DNA of 64,000 nucleotides from NCBI GenBank assembly GCA_910587185.1, contig CAJULY010000005.1, forward strand, positions 62,001 through 126,000, written 5' to 3'. The notes below the pieces were generated by a model that was not told where the DNA came from, made no database searches, and saw only the letters and a program-made list of their open reading frames with translations. Source of the stretch: an uncultured Muribaculaceae bacterium (GTDB lineage: Bacteria > Bacteroidota > Bacteroidia > Bacteroidales > Muribaculaceae). Position numbers and translations under genes: made by a program. The stretch's first letter is position 1; the number at the start of each line of letters is the position of its first letter. Positions 41,866-51,200 of this stretch are shown here, piece by piece.

Positions 41866-42861
41866 TCATCTGAAAGTATCGGCCATGCGTGCAATGGCTC
41901 GGGAAGGCTTTACCTTCCGGTAAAGGATGTCATAGACTCCTTCCATGATAGGCATCTCTATGCCGTGGTCGAGGTTGATCTCGTGGATGCATTTGGCTGC
42001 ATAGTAGCCTTCGGCGGTCTGCACCATTTCCATGCGTGCGGTGTTGACGGAATATCCTCGCCCGAGCATGGTGCCGAAGTTGTGGTTGCGGCTGAAGCGC
42101 GAGTAGGAGGTCACGAGAAGGTCCCCGAGATAGACGGAGTCGCAGATGTCACGCTTCTGAGGAACAAGCGCGGAAACGAAACGGTTCATTTCGCGGATTG
42201 CGTTGCTGACGAGCATTGCCTGGAAGTTGTCGCCTGCGCCGAGTCCGTGGATTATGCCTGCGCAGATGGCGTAGATGTTCTTCAGCACGGCCGCATATTC
42301 TATGCCTGCGACGTCGCGGGAGATTATTGTGGTGAGGGCCGGGCCGGAGATCGCAGAAGCGAAGCGGGCGGCAAGCTCCGTGTCCTCGCATCCGACGGTC
42401 AGATAGCTGCGGCGCCCGAGGGCCACTTCTTCGGCATGACAGGGCCCGGAGACCACGAGGTTTCGGCAGTGGGCTATTCCGTAGCGGCGTTCCATGTAGT
42501 CCGAGACGGTCAGATTGTCTTCCGGAACTATACCCTTTATGGCGGAGACTATCGTTTTTCCCGATATATCGACGGTCAGCGGTGCCATCTGCTCCTTGAA
42601 ATAAGGCGACGGCAACGCAAGCAGGAGGATGTCGGCTATGGAAGCGGCCTCGTTGATGTCGGTGGTGAAAGTGATTCTGCGCAGATCGAAGAGGACGTCG
42701 GTCAGATAGGCCGGATTGTGACCTTCGCTCAGAAATTCCTCGATACGGTCCTGACGGTGCATCAGCCACACTATCGACGGGCAGTTGTCAAGAAGCAGTT
42801 TCGCAAGCGCCGTGGCCCAGCTGCCTCCTCCAATAACCGCTATTTTGTCAGGCGATTTCAT
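41866..42861 (-). CDS. gpsA: Glycerol-3-phosphate dehydrogenase [NAD(P)+]
   Basis: From ATG 42861, which overlaps the lysS stop by 4 bp (ATGA), the product is 331 residues. A Rossmann loop VIGGGSWATALAKLLL opens the protein. The catalytic Lys lies in the AAVLKNIYAICAGI segment, with VSGPCHAEEVALG further upstream. It makes sn-glycerol-3-phosphate for phospholipids from dihydroxyacetone phosphate. Confidence 0.96.
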   Translation of the reverse strand: MKSPDKIAVIGGGSWATALAKLLLDNCPSIVWLMHRQDRIEEFLSEGHNPAYLTDVLFDLRRITFTTDINEAASIADILLLALPSPYFKEQMAPLTVDISGKTIVSAIKGIVPEDNLTVSDYMERRYGIAHCRNLVVSGPCHAEEVALGRRSYLTVGCEDTELAARFASAISGPALTTIISRDVAGIEYAAVLKNIYAICAGIIHGLGAGDNFQAMLVSNAIREMNRFVSALVPQKRDICDSVYLGDLLVTSYSRFSRNHNFGTMLGRGYSVNTARMEMVQTAEGYYAAKCIHEINLDHGIEMPIMEGVYDILYRKVKPSRAIARMADTFR

Positions 42862-44603
42862 TGCTCGGTTTCGGCGGCGGCAATCCATCCCTTGACTTCG
42901 TCAACCGAAGGATTGGTCAGTTCGAGTTTGAATTTCTTGTTGAGACCGCAGAGATCCTGCTGTAGTTTGCCTGCCGAGCCATAGGCGGGAAGCTGTGCGA
43001 CGGTGAGCACTCCGAGCTTGTAGAGGGGAGCGACCCATTCTTCGGCTACACCGACCTTGGCGAATGTGGCGGCGTCGTCGCGGCGGGGTTTCTTTTCGGG
43101 ACGCATCTGGGGGAAGAAGAGCACTTCCTGGATCGTTGTCTGCCCGGTCATGAGCATGACGAGACGGTCCATGCCGATACCCATGCCCGAGGTGGGGGGC
43201 ATGCCGTATTCGAGCGCACGGATGAAATCGCCGTCGATAATCATTGCTTCGTCATCGCCTTTTTCAGCCAGGCGCATCTGCTCGACAAAGCGTTCATACT
43301 GATCGATCGGGTCGTTCAGCTCCGAGTAGGCGTTGGCAAGTTCCTTGCCGTTGACCATCAGCTCGAAACGTTCGGTGAGTTCCGGATTGTCGCGGTGTCT
43401 CTTTGTCAGCGGCGACATCTCGATGGGATAGTCGGTGATGAATGTCGGCTGGATATAGTTGCCTTCGCATTTCTCGCCGAATATCTCGTCGATGAGCTTG
43501 CCTTTGCCCAGCGAGTCGTCAACCTCTATGTCGAGTCTGCGGCAGACGTCGCGGAGCTGCTCCTCGTTCATGCCGGTTATGTCGATGCCGGTGTGTTCCC
43601 TGATGGCGTCGATCATTGTCACGCGGCGGAAAGGCGCTTTGAAGGATATGACGTTGTCGCCGACTTTCACTTCGGTAGTGCCGTTGACGTCAAGGCATAT
43701 CTTCTCGAGCATGCGCTCGGTGAAGTCCATCATCCAGTTGTAGTCCTTGTAGGCCACGTATATCTCCATGCATGTGAACTCGGGGTTGTGGGTGCGGTCC
43801 ATTCCCTCGTTGCGGAAATTCTTGGAGAATTCATAGACGCCGTCAAATCCGCCCACAATGAGACGTTTCAGATAAAGTTCGTCGGCTATGCGGAGATAGA
43901 GCGGAATGTCGAGCGCGTTGTGGTGAGTGATGAACGGACGCGCGGCAGCTCCGCCGGGAATCGACTGGAGGATGGGGGTCTCGACTTCCATGTAGCCGTG
44001 GCTGTTGAAGAATTCGCGCATGGAGTTATAGACTTTGGTGCGCTTGATGAATATCTCCTTGACACCCTCGTTGACCACGAGATCCACATAACGGCGGCGG
44101 TAGCGGAGCTCGGGATCGTCGAACGCGTCATATCTGACGCCGTCCTTCACCTTTACGATGGGAAGGGGACGGAGCGACTTGGCAAGGACGGTGATCTCTT
44201 CGGCATGCACGGTTATCTCGCCCATCTGGGTGCGGAAAACATAGCCTTTTACTCCGATGAAGTCACCGATGTCAAGAAGTTTTTTGAGAACGACATTGTA
44301 GGCGTCCTTGTCTTCGCCGGGACAGAGATCGTCGCGGCTGACATATACCTGTATTCTTCCCTCGGGGTCCTGGAGTTCCAGAAAAGAAGCCTTGCCCATG
44401 ATGCGTCGGCTCATGATGCGTCCGGCGATGCTTACTTCGCGGCGCGGCGCGTCGTCATTGAAGGTCTCTTTGATTTCTTTCGTATGGCCCGTAACCGTAA
44501 ATTCGGCGGCGGGATAGGGGTCTATTCCGCGCCGGCGCATCTCGTCGAGACTGCCGCGGCGCACTATTTCCTGTTCGCTGAGTTCTAAGATGTTTGTTGC
44601 CAT
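42858..44603 (-). CDS. lysS: Lysyl-tRNA synthetase, class II
   Basis: An N-terminal OB-fold anticodon domain is followed by the class II core: motif 2 FRNEGMDRTHNPEFT and motif 3 GMGIGMDRLVML. Start 44603 gives 581 residues; 44615 is also possible. A minus-strand TATCTTTG (44635-44628) excludes the farther start at 44672. The C-terminus has an extra domain of about 75 residues (WVAPLYKLGVLTVAQLPAYG), as often seen in Bacteroidales LysS. First gene of the lysS-gpsA-pgi operon. Confidence 0.96.
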   Translation of the reverse strand: MATNILELSEQEIVRRGSLDEMRRRGIDPYPAAEFTVTGHTKEIKETFNDDAPRREVSIAGRIMSRRIMGKASFLELQDPEGRIQVYVSRDDLCPGEDKDAYNVVLKKLLDIGDFIGVKGYVFRTQMGEITVHAEEITVLAKSLRPLPIVKVKDGVRYDAFDDPELRYRRRYVDLVVNEGVKEIFIKRTKVYNSMREFFNSHGYMEVETPILQSIPGGAAARPFITHHNALDIPLYLRIADELYLKRLIVGGFDGVYEFSKNFRNEGMDRTHNPEFTCMEIYVAYKDYNWMMDFTERMLEKICLDVNGTTEVKVGDNVISFKAPFRRVTMIDAIREHTGIDITGMNEEQLRDVCRRLDIEVDDSLGKGKLIDEIFGEKCEGNYIQPTFITDYPIEMSPLTKRHRDNPELTERFELMVNGKELANAYSELNDPIDQYERFVEQMRLAEKGDDEAMIIDGDFIRALEYGMPPTSGMGIGMDRLVMLMTGQTTIQEVLFFPQMRPEKKPRRDDAATFAKVGVAEEWVAPLYKLGVLTVAQLPAYGSAGKLQQDLCGLNKKFKLELTNPSVDEVKGWIAAAETEQ

Positions 44604-44695
44604 GACAATTTTCATGAATTTAATGTGCAAAGATAGCAAAAAATCCTGTAATCCGGGCCACGTCAGCCACAATCCTTGCCTTAGATAAAGAAAAA

Positions 44696-44714
44696 GGGCC
44701 GCTTGTGGCGGCCC
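44696..44714 (-). terminator. Terminator after M48-like gene
   Basis: On the minus strand GGGCCGC and GCGGCCC pair around CACAA, followed by CTTTTTCTTT. It ends the transcript of the gene at 44726. Confidence 0.8.
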
Positions 44715-44725
44715 GGATGTGGAGG

Positions 44726-45718
44726 TCAGTAGCCTTTAAGGCGAATCTTGATGTTTTCGGTGTTCCTGATTTCGGGATGTTCGCGGATAAATTCGAGCAG
44801 GGCAATGCGGTTGGCGGTCGAGGGATGGTCGGGGTAGCCTGCGTAGGCCGAATCGTTGTCGGCACCCATCAGCTTCAGCGCTTCGATATAGGAATCGGCG
44901 TTGCCCATTTCCTCCATGAAGCGAAATGCGGCGATGTCTGCCTCATAGATCTGATCGGGGGTGAAAATTGTCGCATAGAGGGTCGGGCCAGATGTCTGTT
45001 CGGGAGCGTCGTTGACTATGACGGTGTTGTTCTGGATATTAACGGAATTGTCGGTGTAGCCCCACGGATTGTTGTTGTATTTGTAGTCAAGATAGTCCGA
45101 CGTCACGGCAAGTCCGAGTTCTCCCACGACCAGAGCGGCTCCTATCCAGCGATTCCGGCGCTTGTCCTTGGCCGCTTTGTAGAAGTTGCGCAGTTCATGC
45201 TGCAGAGCGCCGTGGGCATATCCGTAGGCGGCGATGCCTTTGAGCATGTCGCGGTTCAGTCCCGGACGGTCGAGGAGTCCTGACGTGACGCATATTGCAA
45301 ATCCGTCGTCGGTCGCGACATTGAAGGCAGCCGGCTTGGGATCGTAGATTATATACATGGCGGATTTTGCCGGCGTTTCCGGGAGGCCCATCTCACGCAT
45401 GAGGGAATCGCAGTAAGGCTGCATGCCCCGGTCAACCAGCATGCTGTAGCGGGGATAGAATTTAGACAGCCTCTTCAGCTCGTTTAAAGCCTCTTTTTCG
45501 GCCCCTCGGTTTTTACGCATGTCTTTTTCAAACTTGCGTAAGGCATCGTTGTTTTTCAGCATAGTCTGCCAGAATACGGTAGCTGTCGGATTTTCAAGAT
45601 CGCGCACTTCTACGGGAACATCATATCTCTCGGTGATTTTCCTGTATTCTTTTTCATGATTGGCAGCGATCCCGTTCAAGGATAGCGCTGCGGCGATAAC
45701 CAGCAAAAAATGTTTCAT
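44726..45718 (-). CDS. M48-family peptidase-like protein lacking HExxH
   Basis: A 330-residue exported protein (signal peptide about 1-19). The domain resembles secreted M48 metallopeptidases: the DGFAICVTSGLLD strand, then the helix that should hold HExxH reads AAYGYAHGALQHE. Residues 165-169 are Y-G-Y-A-H, so the first His and the Glu are gone while the last His remains. The third-ligand region EADIAAFRFMEEMG is intact. The protein is probably a non-catalytic relative. A minus-strand TATATTTG (45751-45744) is the probable -7 box. Confidence 0.75.
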   Translation of the reverse strand: MKHFLLVIAAALSLNGIAANHEKEYRKITERYDVPVEVRDLENPTATVFWQTMLKNNDALRKFEKDMRKNRGAEKEALNELKRLSKFYPRYSMLVDRGMQPYCDSLMREMGLPETPAKSAMYIIYDPKPAAFNVATDDGFAICVTSGLLDRPGLNRDMLKGIAAYGYAHGALQHELRNFYKAAKDKRRNRWIGAALVVGELGLAVTSDYLDYKYNNNPWGYTDNSVNIQNNTVIVNDAPEQTSGPTLYATIFTPDQIYEADIAAFRFMEEMGNADSYIEALKLMGADNDSAYAGYPDHPSTANRIALLEFIREHPEIRNTENIKIRLKGY

Positions 45719-45777
45719 GAGAGTCGAAGTTTAAATGATGTTACAAATATAATACCGTCAGGAGAGTTTGTCAAGAG

Positions 45778-46680
45778 TCAAAGTTTTCCGTAATGGTCAG
45801 AATAGTGGAGGATTTCGGGACGGAATTCAAAGTGCATGGTGTCAAAATGGTACCATGCCCCGCCCCATATAAATCCGTGTCGGCGGAAAATCTCGACTAT
45901 TTCGCGAGGAAATCGGTTGGCATATTCTATCCGGTCGGTTTCTCCGGCGTTTTTGTTTTTCCAGAGCCAGTAGTCGGAATAAGGCACCGCTATGTCGAAA
46001 GCTATGCCGTAGGAGTGGGCGCTGAGGCGTTTAGCGCCGCGGACAGGACGCCAGTAGAAAGTGCCTGAAGATGCGAGATATTTTTTCAGTTGAGGATAAT
46101 GCTCAAGTTCTGCAGCTACTTTGCGCAGAGAGTCGGCGGCGCCGTTGATGGCCGTAAAGTCCACGGTCTTGCCGAACCAGGCAACCTTGACGAGATTCTT
46201 GCGCACTGCCGCGGCGGAGTTACCATACATTTTTTTGAAAAGCGCCTCGTTTCTCGATCGCCCCGCGTCGTGGAGATATTCGGGCTGATTGCCTGACGGA
46301 TCATAAGGGACGAAAAACATATCCTCTATGTCGCCGTCATCGAGAAGAGTCCCGAAATCTTTCACGCGGCCGTCATCGTAGGTCAGGGAGGTGCCGTCGT
46401 TGAAAATGACGCGATTGTCGGCTATACGTTCGATAAAGTCGGGATACGCAGCCACAAGAGCCTGCGAGGCGGCTTTCATGTCGGAGGGAAGGCGGTTTGC
46501 CGCGCGGGGATCTATGTCGTGGTGAGCCGGAAGCGCGGCGGAATTTGCGGAGGCGTCCGATATCACCGTGTCAGCGCTCTCTGATTCCGGCTGAATGGAT
46601 GAGGCATCGGGAGCGCTGTTGCGCTGGCCGCATGACAGAAGAACGGTTCCGAGCAGGAATAGAAGCGTTGCGGGTCTCAT
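45778..46680 (-). CDS. M15-family peptidoglycan peptidase-like lipoprotein
   Basis: A 300-residue lipoprotein (lipobox TVLLSCG). The C-terminal domain has the zinc-ligand motifs of D-Ala-D-Ala carboxypeptidases and L-Ala-D-Glu peptidases: SAHSYGIAFDIAV (His and Asp) and WYHFDTMHFEFRPE (His). It should cut peptide stems of the cell wall from the outer or periplasmic side. The start overlaps the stop of the YARHG gene (TAATG), so the two are coupled. Confidence 0.82.
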   Translation of the reverse strand: MRPATLLFLLGTVLLSCGQRNSAPDASSIQPESESADTVISDASANSAALPAHHDIDPRAANRLPSDMKAASQALVAAYPDFIERIADNRVIFNDGTSLTYDDGRVKDFGTLLDDGDIEDMFFVPYDPSGNQPEYLHDAGRSRNEALFKKMYGNSAAAVRKNLVKVAWFGKTVDFTAINGAADSLRKVAAELEHYPQLKKYLASSGTFYWRPVRGAKRLSAHSYGIAFDIAVPYSDYWLWKNKNAGETDRIEYANRFPREIVEIFRRHGFIWGGAWYHFDTMHFEFRPEILHYSDHYGKL

Positions 46681-47420
46681 TATTCCATGCTCTGAATCAC
46701 GCTGACATTATGGCGCTCGGTTTCGGAGAGCTCATAGACGGATACTTCGTCGCGTGTGGGCGAATACCAAGGAAGAGAGTTGAAATAATTCTGCAGGGCC
46801 GGGTCTTTGAAGCGGCGTCCGTGGCGCGCATATACCGAGTTGCGCAGCAGACGGAGTTCATCGGAAGATAATCCGAGAAAATCGGAGGGTTCAAGCTGAA
46901 TCCGGCAGACATTGTCGATAAGCCAGTCGAAACTCTGATAGTCGGGACGCTCGTCGGTTATTTCACCCGCAGGAATTTCGGTTTCGGCAACTTCTTCTAT
47001 TTCGGGAATATTTATGTCCTCCTCGCTTGATTTGTCGCGGTTTATCAGTCCGAGAGCGAGAATCACCGCTCCGATCACTATGGCGCCGCCTATGATCGAG
47101 GCTATGATGATTCCGGACCGGCTCCGGGTGGATTTCGGTTCCGCATATTCATATTCCGAAGGTGATGGAGGAGGGGGCGGAACGGGAGCAGCCGGTCGGG
47201 CGGTTACGGGTTCTTCGGCTGAAGGAGCGTCCACTTCAGGAGAGACGGGAGGCGGCGCGGCAGCGGGTTCGGAGACTACCGGCGCTGATGGCGCGGGAGG
47301 CGGCGCAGGGGTAGATGGAGAGGCATTTGCGGGAGTGGAGGACGGAGTCAACTTGCATCCGCAGCAATCGCAATAAGTCGCATTGTCGGGATTTTGCATC
47401 CCGCAGTCCGGACAGATCAT
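46680..47420 (-). CDS. Zinc-ribbon / YARHG-domain membrane protein
   Basis: A 246-residue protein. The N-terminus is a zinc ribbon (CPDCGMQNPDNATYCDCCGC), then a Pro/Ala-rich linker (about 25-95), one transmembrane helix (about 100-125) and a C-terminal YARHG domain (RNSVYARHGRRFKDPALQNY). YARHG domains are extracellular and associate with peptidoglycan or peptidase proteins; the coupled M15 gene next door agrees. The linker is low-complexity and may vary among strains. Confidence 0.82.
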   Translation of the reverse strand: MICPDCGMQNPDNATYCDCCGCKLTPSSTPANASPSTPAPPPAPSAPVVSEPAAAPPPVSPEVDAPSAEEPVTARPAAPVPPPPPSPSEYEYAEPKSTRSRSGIIIASIIGGAIVIGAVILALGLINRDKSSEEDINIPEIEEVAETEIPAGEITDERPDYQSFDWLIDNVCRIQLEPSDFLGLSSDELRLLRNSVYARHGRRFKDPALQNYFNSLPWYSPTRDEVSVYELSETERHNVSVIQSME

Positions 47421-47468
47421 GGCAATAGAATTATTAAAGGGTGATAAAGTTGATATATTTGTCGATAG

Positions 47469-47960
47469 TCAAGATTTCACGATAAGTACGGAAGCGAGCG
47501 ACGCGATTCCCTCGCGGCGTCCGGTGAATCCGAGGTGTTCGGTGGTTGTGGCTTTCACACTGATGCGGGAAATGTCGATTCCGGTGTCTTCGGCCACTCT
47601 TTCGCGCATAGTCTCAATATACGGCATCAGTTTCGGGGCCTGCGCTATGATCGTTATGTCTGCATTTACGAGAGAGAATCCTCTTTCGGTGAGCAGCGCG
47701 ATCACGTTGCGGAGCAGAAGTCGCGAGTCGATTCCCTTGTAGCGGGGATCGGTGTCGGGAAAATGGCGCCCTATGTCGCCGAGGGCGGCAGCGCCGAGAA
47801 GGGCGTCGCATAGAGCGTGGAGCGCTACGTCGGCGTCGCTGTGGCCGAGGAGTCCCATGTCGCTCGGAATTTCAACACCGCAGAGGAAAAGTTTGCGGTC
47901 ACGGGCAAAGGCATGCACATCGAAGCCGTTGCCGGTACGTATGTCGGGAAGTGTCATCAT
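47469..47960 (-). CDS. ispF: 2-C-methyl-D-erythritol 2,4-cyclodiphosphate synthase
   Basis: A 163-residue protein with the IspF metal site GFDVHAF, the GHSDADVALHALCDALLG helix, DIGRHFPDTD and the KATTTEHLGFTGRREGI signature. It forms MEcPP in the MEP isoprenoid pathway. Its ATG overlaps the porV stop by 4 bp. Linkage of porV to ispF is one I recall from other Bacteroidales. Confidence 0.97.
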   Translation of the reverse strand: MMTLPDIRTGNGFDVHAFARDRKLFLCGVEIPSDMGLLGHSDADVALHALCDALLGAAALGDIGRHFPDTDPRYKGIDSRLLLRNVIALLTERGFSLVNADITIIAQAPKLMPYIETMRERVAEDTGIDISRISVKATTTEHLGFTGRREGIASLASVLIVKS

Positions 47961-49186
47961 TTTTTACCTAAGAGTTCTTTAATTCCGTCCATGTCGAAGG
48001 TCAGGGTGAAGCGAAGTGTCTGGTCGAGCGGAGATGTCTGAGCGGTTGCAATCATATAGGAAACATCGAGCCTTACCGGTTTGAGCGAGAAACCCGCACC
48101 CATTCCAAGATACTGGAGATTCCCTTTCATGGCATTCTGGTAGAAATAGCCGGCCCGAAGGAAAAACTGCTGGTTATAGGCATATTCCGCGCCGAGTGAC
48201 CAGGTTATCTCTTTCAGCTCTTCCGAAAAACCGCCGGGGGCGTCGGAGAAGGATTTGAATATGCCGGTAATAGGCGACATGTTTTCCCAGTCCTCGAGAG
48301 CCCGGGCGTATTCGCGTTCGGCCTCGATCTCTGTCTTGTCTTCGCTTTCGAAGTCTTTCAGACGTGGACGCGTCGGCACGAGAAGTTTGTTAGCGTCCAG
48401 CGAGAAGGAGAGGTTATGGTAGTCGGCAAGGGGGAATGTGAATGTCGTTCCGAGCCTCAGGTTCGTGGGAAGAAACGCCGGATCGTCGCCGTGGTTATAG
48501 GATATTTTCGTTCCAATGTTTGAAATGTTCCAGCCCCACGACCACTGACATTCGTTGCGCCCTATTATGGGATAAGTCGTGTAGTAGCCCGAGATGTCGG
48601 CAGAAAAAGCCGATGCTCCGGTTGACTGGTCTCCGGCGTAGGAATCGGCGAATCCGAGGTCGGAATATATGTAACGGAACACGATGCCCATCGAGTATTT
48701 CTCGGAAAGTTTTCGCGAGTAACCGATGTCAAACGACATTTCATAGGGATTGAGTGTCTGGGAGGCCTGTGTGTCGCCCGGATAGCTTGTCGTCACTTCG
48801 CCGAGGGAGAAATATCGCAGGGAAGCTGACAGAGCCTGGTTGTCGCCCGATCCTATTTTCCAGTATCCGGCGATATCGGCGAGAAAAATGTCATTGACGA
48901 GTTTATGGAGCCAGGGTGTATAGTTGATTGCGATCTCGGCGTTGCTGTATCCGAAGGCATATTTGGAGGGATTCCAGTATTGTGAATTGGCGTCGGGATC
49001 GGTAGCCGCTCCAATGTCGCCCATGGCGGCTCCCCGGGCGTCAGGGGCTATGTTGAGTGAGTTCGTGCCGGTCTGCACCGGGTTGAAATCATCTTTTTCC
49101 TGTGCGCATACACAAGTGGCCGCTGACAGAACAGCGGCCACGGATAATATGTTGCGCAGAAGTGTGGTCGTAGTCATATCATTCAT
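47957..49186 (-). CDS. porV: PorV, type IX secretion outer-membrane shuttle protein
   Basis: A 409-residue protein with a signal peptide (ending CVCAQ). The following NSLNIAPDARGAAMGDIGAA and NSQYWNPSKYAF are the conserved start of PorV/LptO FadL-like barrels; alternating amphipathic strands run to the C-terminus. PorV collects cargo from the T9SS translocon and delivers it to the PorU sortase. It is coupled to ispF. An in-frame ATG at 49177 is an alternative start. Confidence 0.92.
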   Translation of the reverse strand: MNDMTTTTLLRNILSVAAVLSAATCVCAQEKDDFNPVQTGTNSLNIAPDARGAAMGDIGAATDPDANSQYWNPSKYAFGYSNAEIAINYTPWLHKLVNDIFLADIAGYWKIGSGDNQALSASLRYFSLGEVTTSYPGDTQASQTLNPYEMSFDIGYSRKLSEKYSMGIVFRYIYSDLGFADSYAGDQSTGASAFSADISGYYTTYPIIGRNECQWSWGWNISNIGTKISYNHGDDPAFLPTNLRLGTTFTFPLADYHNLSFSLDANKLLVPTRPRLKDFESEDKTEIEAEREYARALEDWENMSPITGIFKSFSDAPGGFSEELKEITWSLGAEYAYNQQFFLRAGYFYQNAMKGNLQYLGMGAGFSLKPVRLDVSYMIATAQTSPLDQTLRFTLTFDMDGIKELLGKK

Positions 49187-49224
49187 TATGAATATATAAC
49201 TGCAAACACTGCGTTTTATTGCGT

Positions 49225-50394
49225 CTATCTTGCGAGATTGTATATCTCGGCGGTTTCTTTCGCTCCGAGCGGATAGTAGCCGCCGATAATCTCGCCTTTG
49301 TTTTCATGGAGTTTCCTGACGAGGAGTTCCACGTCGGGATTCTCGATTCCGAGCTGACTGAAAGTAAGGGGCAGCCCGAGTGAAGCGAAGAAAGTTTTCA
49401 GCCTTTCGATGCCTTCGAGCGCGGCTTTGCGGTCATCGGTCTCGACGACGTCAAAGACCCTTCGGGCAAGCTGTGCGCCTTTGGCTGGCGCATGTGCGGC
49501 CATGAATGTCATGAACGCAGGCATTACGACTGCGAGTCCGGCGCCGTGGGTGACTCCATAGACGGCGCTGATCTCATGCTCCATGGCGTGGGAAGCCCAG
49601 TCTTCCTTACGTCCGGTGCCGCAGATTCCGTTATGGGCGAGTGTGCCGCTCCACATTATGTTGGCGCGGGCCTGATAGTCGCACGGATCGGCCATGACTT
49701 TCGGCGCTTCCTCGATAATGGCTTTGAGGACGCCTTCTGACACACGGTCGGTTATCTCTACATCGGCAGTCGGTGAGAAGTAGCGTTCGAAGATGTGGGC
49801 CATCATGTCGGCGATTCCTGCCGCTGTCTGTTCGGGAGGCAGTGTGAAAGTCAGCTCGGGATTGAGCAACGCGAATTTCGGGCGCAGCCAGTAGTCTGTC
49901 CGGAGGCTGATCTTGTGGAGACCGTCAAGCAGCGTTATCACGGAATTTCCGGAACCTTCGCTTCCTGCGGCGGGAATTGTCAGTATGACGCCTACGGGCA
50001 AGGCTTCCGTAATTACGGATTTTCCGGCCCAGAAATCCCAGAAATCTCCATCGTAAGGCACGCCGGCGGCTATGGCTTTCGCCGTGTCGATTACCGATCC
50101 ACCGCCCACTGCAAGAAGTCCTTCGATTTTGTCACGGCGACACATCCCGATTCCTTCCCTGACTTTGGGATCGGTTGGATTCGGCTGTATGCCGCCGAGT
50201 TCGCGATGGAATATCCCGGCATTGTCAAGAACAGAGATGACGCGGGCGAGGAGTCCGCTGCGGATAACCGAACCGCCTCCATAGACCACGAGCACACGGC
50301 CGATGTTTATGTTTTTCAACTCTTCGGCTGCGTGAGATTCGGCGTCGCGGCCGAATACATATTTCGTCGGGGTGCAATAGGTGAAATTTTCCAT
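49225..50394 (-). CDS. Iron-containing alcohol dehydrogenase (YqhD/BDH-like)
   Basis: A 389-residue group III alcohol dehydrogenase. NAD(P)-binding GGGSVIDTAKAIA and metal ligands in GIADMMAHIFERY and SHAMEHEISAVYGVTHGAGL are visible. It probably reduces aldehydes to alcohols with NADPH. It is the last gene of the sialic-acid cluster, 22 bases after the creatininase-family gene; its relation to sialate use is unclear. Confidence 0.88.
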   Translation of the reverse strand: MENFTYCTPTKYVFGRDAESHAAEELKNINIGRVLVVYGGGSVIRSGLLARVISVLDNAGIFHRELGGIQPNPTDPKVREGIGMCRRDKIEGLLAVGGGSVIDTAKAIAAGVPYDGDFWDFWAGKSVITEALPVGVILTIPAAGSEGSGNSVITLLDGLHKISLRTDYWLRPKFALLNPELTFTLPPEQTAAGIADMMAHIFERYFSPTADVEITDRVSEGVLKAIIEEAPKVMADPCDYQARANIMWSGTLAHNGICGTGRKEDWASHAMEHEISAVYGVTHGAGLAVVMPAFMTFMAAHAPAKGAQLARRVFDVVETDDRKAALEGIERLKTFFASLGLPLTFSQLGIENPDVELLVRKLHENKGEIIGGYYPLGAKETAEIYNLAR

Positions 50395-50416
50395 ATCGGA
50401 TGAGATTGTTGCGTGA

Positions 50417-51175
50417 TTATTCGTAAAGATCGGGTGCGCAGAGATCGGCGATTACCTGAGCGAAATCGGCCGCGCAGACTGACGCGAAACGTGCTCCTTT
50501 CTCAGCTGTGGCCAGAGATGGATCGCCGATACCCGTGTCGGAGGATATGCGGCTCCAGTTACGGGGCACCCAGGCTACTCCACGCGACAGCGCGGGCCCG
50601 GTGAATCCTCCGTCGCCTCCGTGACCCGCTTCCGCGAGATTCACGAGCTCGGGATGATAGTGCATCATGACAGAGGTCTCAAGCTCGTCGGCGTGGTCGC
50701 CGGGCTGATCGAAATAGTCCTTTGCAGGCTCCGGCTTGTACCATTCGCCGGCCGCGATCAGCATGTCGGGCATATCGACGGCGAGGTCGCGGATCATGTT
50801 CTTGAAGGAGTTGCCTCCATGACCGTTGACAATCAGGAGCCTCTTCATCCCCTGATGACGGAGCGAAGCCACGATGTCGGTAAGCACGGCGCGCTGGGTG
50901 TCGTAGCGGTAGTGGATGCAGAAAGTGAGTTCACGCTGACCGGGGTTCTGAGCGCCCAGAGGCATAGGGGGGAGCACCATGGCGCTGATGCCGAAGCGGT
51001 CACGTGCGATCGCGGCGGCATCAACCGCTATGTCATGGCTGAGGATTGCATCGGTCAGATAGGGCAGATGCAGATTATGGGGCTCGGTAGCTCCCCAAGG
51101 CAGAAGCGCGATGTCATAGGAACGGTCACGGACCGTTCCATAATTGCTCACGCTAAGATCTATTGTCTTGTCCAT
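50417..51175 (-). CDS. Creatininase-family amidohydrolase
   Basis: A 252-residue protein with creatininase-fold metal ligands: LPWGATEPHNLHLPYLTD, NGHGGNSFKNM and GDHADELETSVMM. Family members hydrolyse amides or act on carbohydrate-type lactams and aminoketones. The substrate here is not evident; its place 25 bases after the sialate-processing fusion suggests a role in amino-sugar breakdown (inference). Confidence 0.82.
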   Translation of the reverse strand: MDKTIDLSVSNYGTVRDRSYDIALLPWGATEPHNLHLPYLTDAILSHDIAVDAAAIARDRFGISAMVLPPMPLGAQNPGQRELTFCIHYRYDTQRAVLTDIVASLRHQGMKRLLIVNGHGGNSFKNMIRDLAVDMPDMLIAAGEWYKPEPAKDYFDQPGDHADELETSVMMHYHPELVNLAEAGHGGDGGFTGPALSRGVAWVPRNWSRISSDTGIGDPSLATAEKGARFASVCAADFAQVIADLCAPDLYE

Positions 51176-51200
51176 TCTCCTCTATGTTTATGTTGAAGTG

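Noticed and set aside
41845..42984. Plus-strand frame of 379 residues
   Set aside because: Antisense to gpsA.
43395..44588. Plus-strand frame of 397 residues
   Set aside because: Antisense to lysS, which has both class II motifs.
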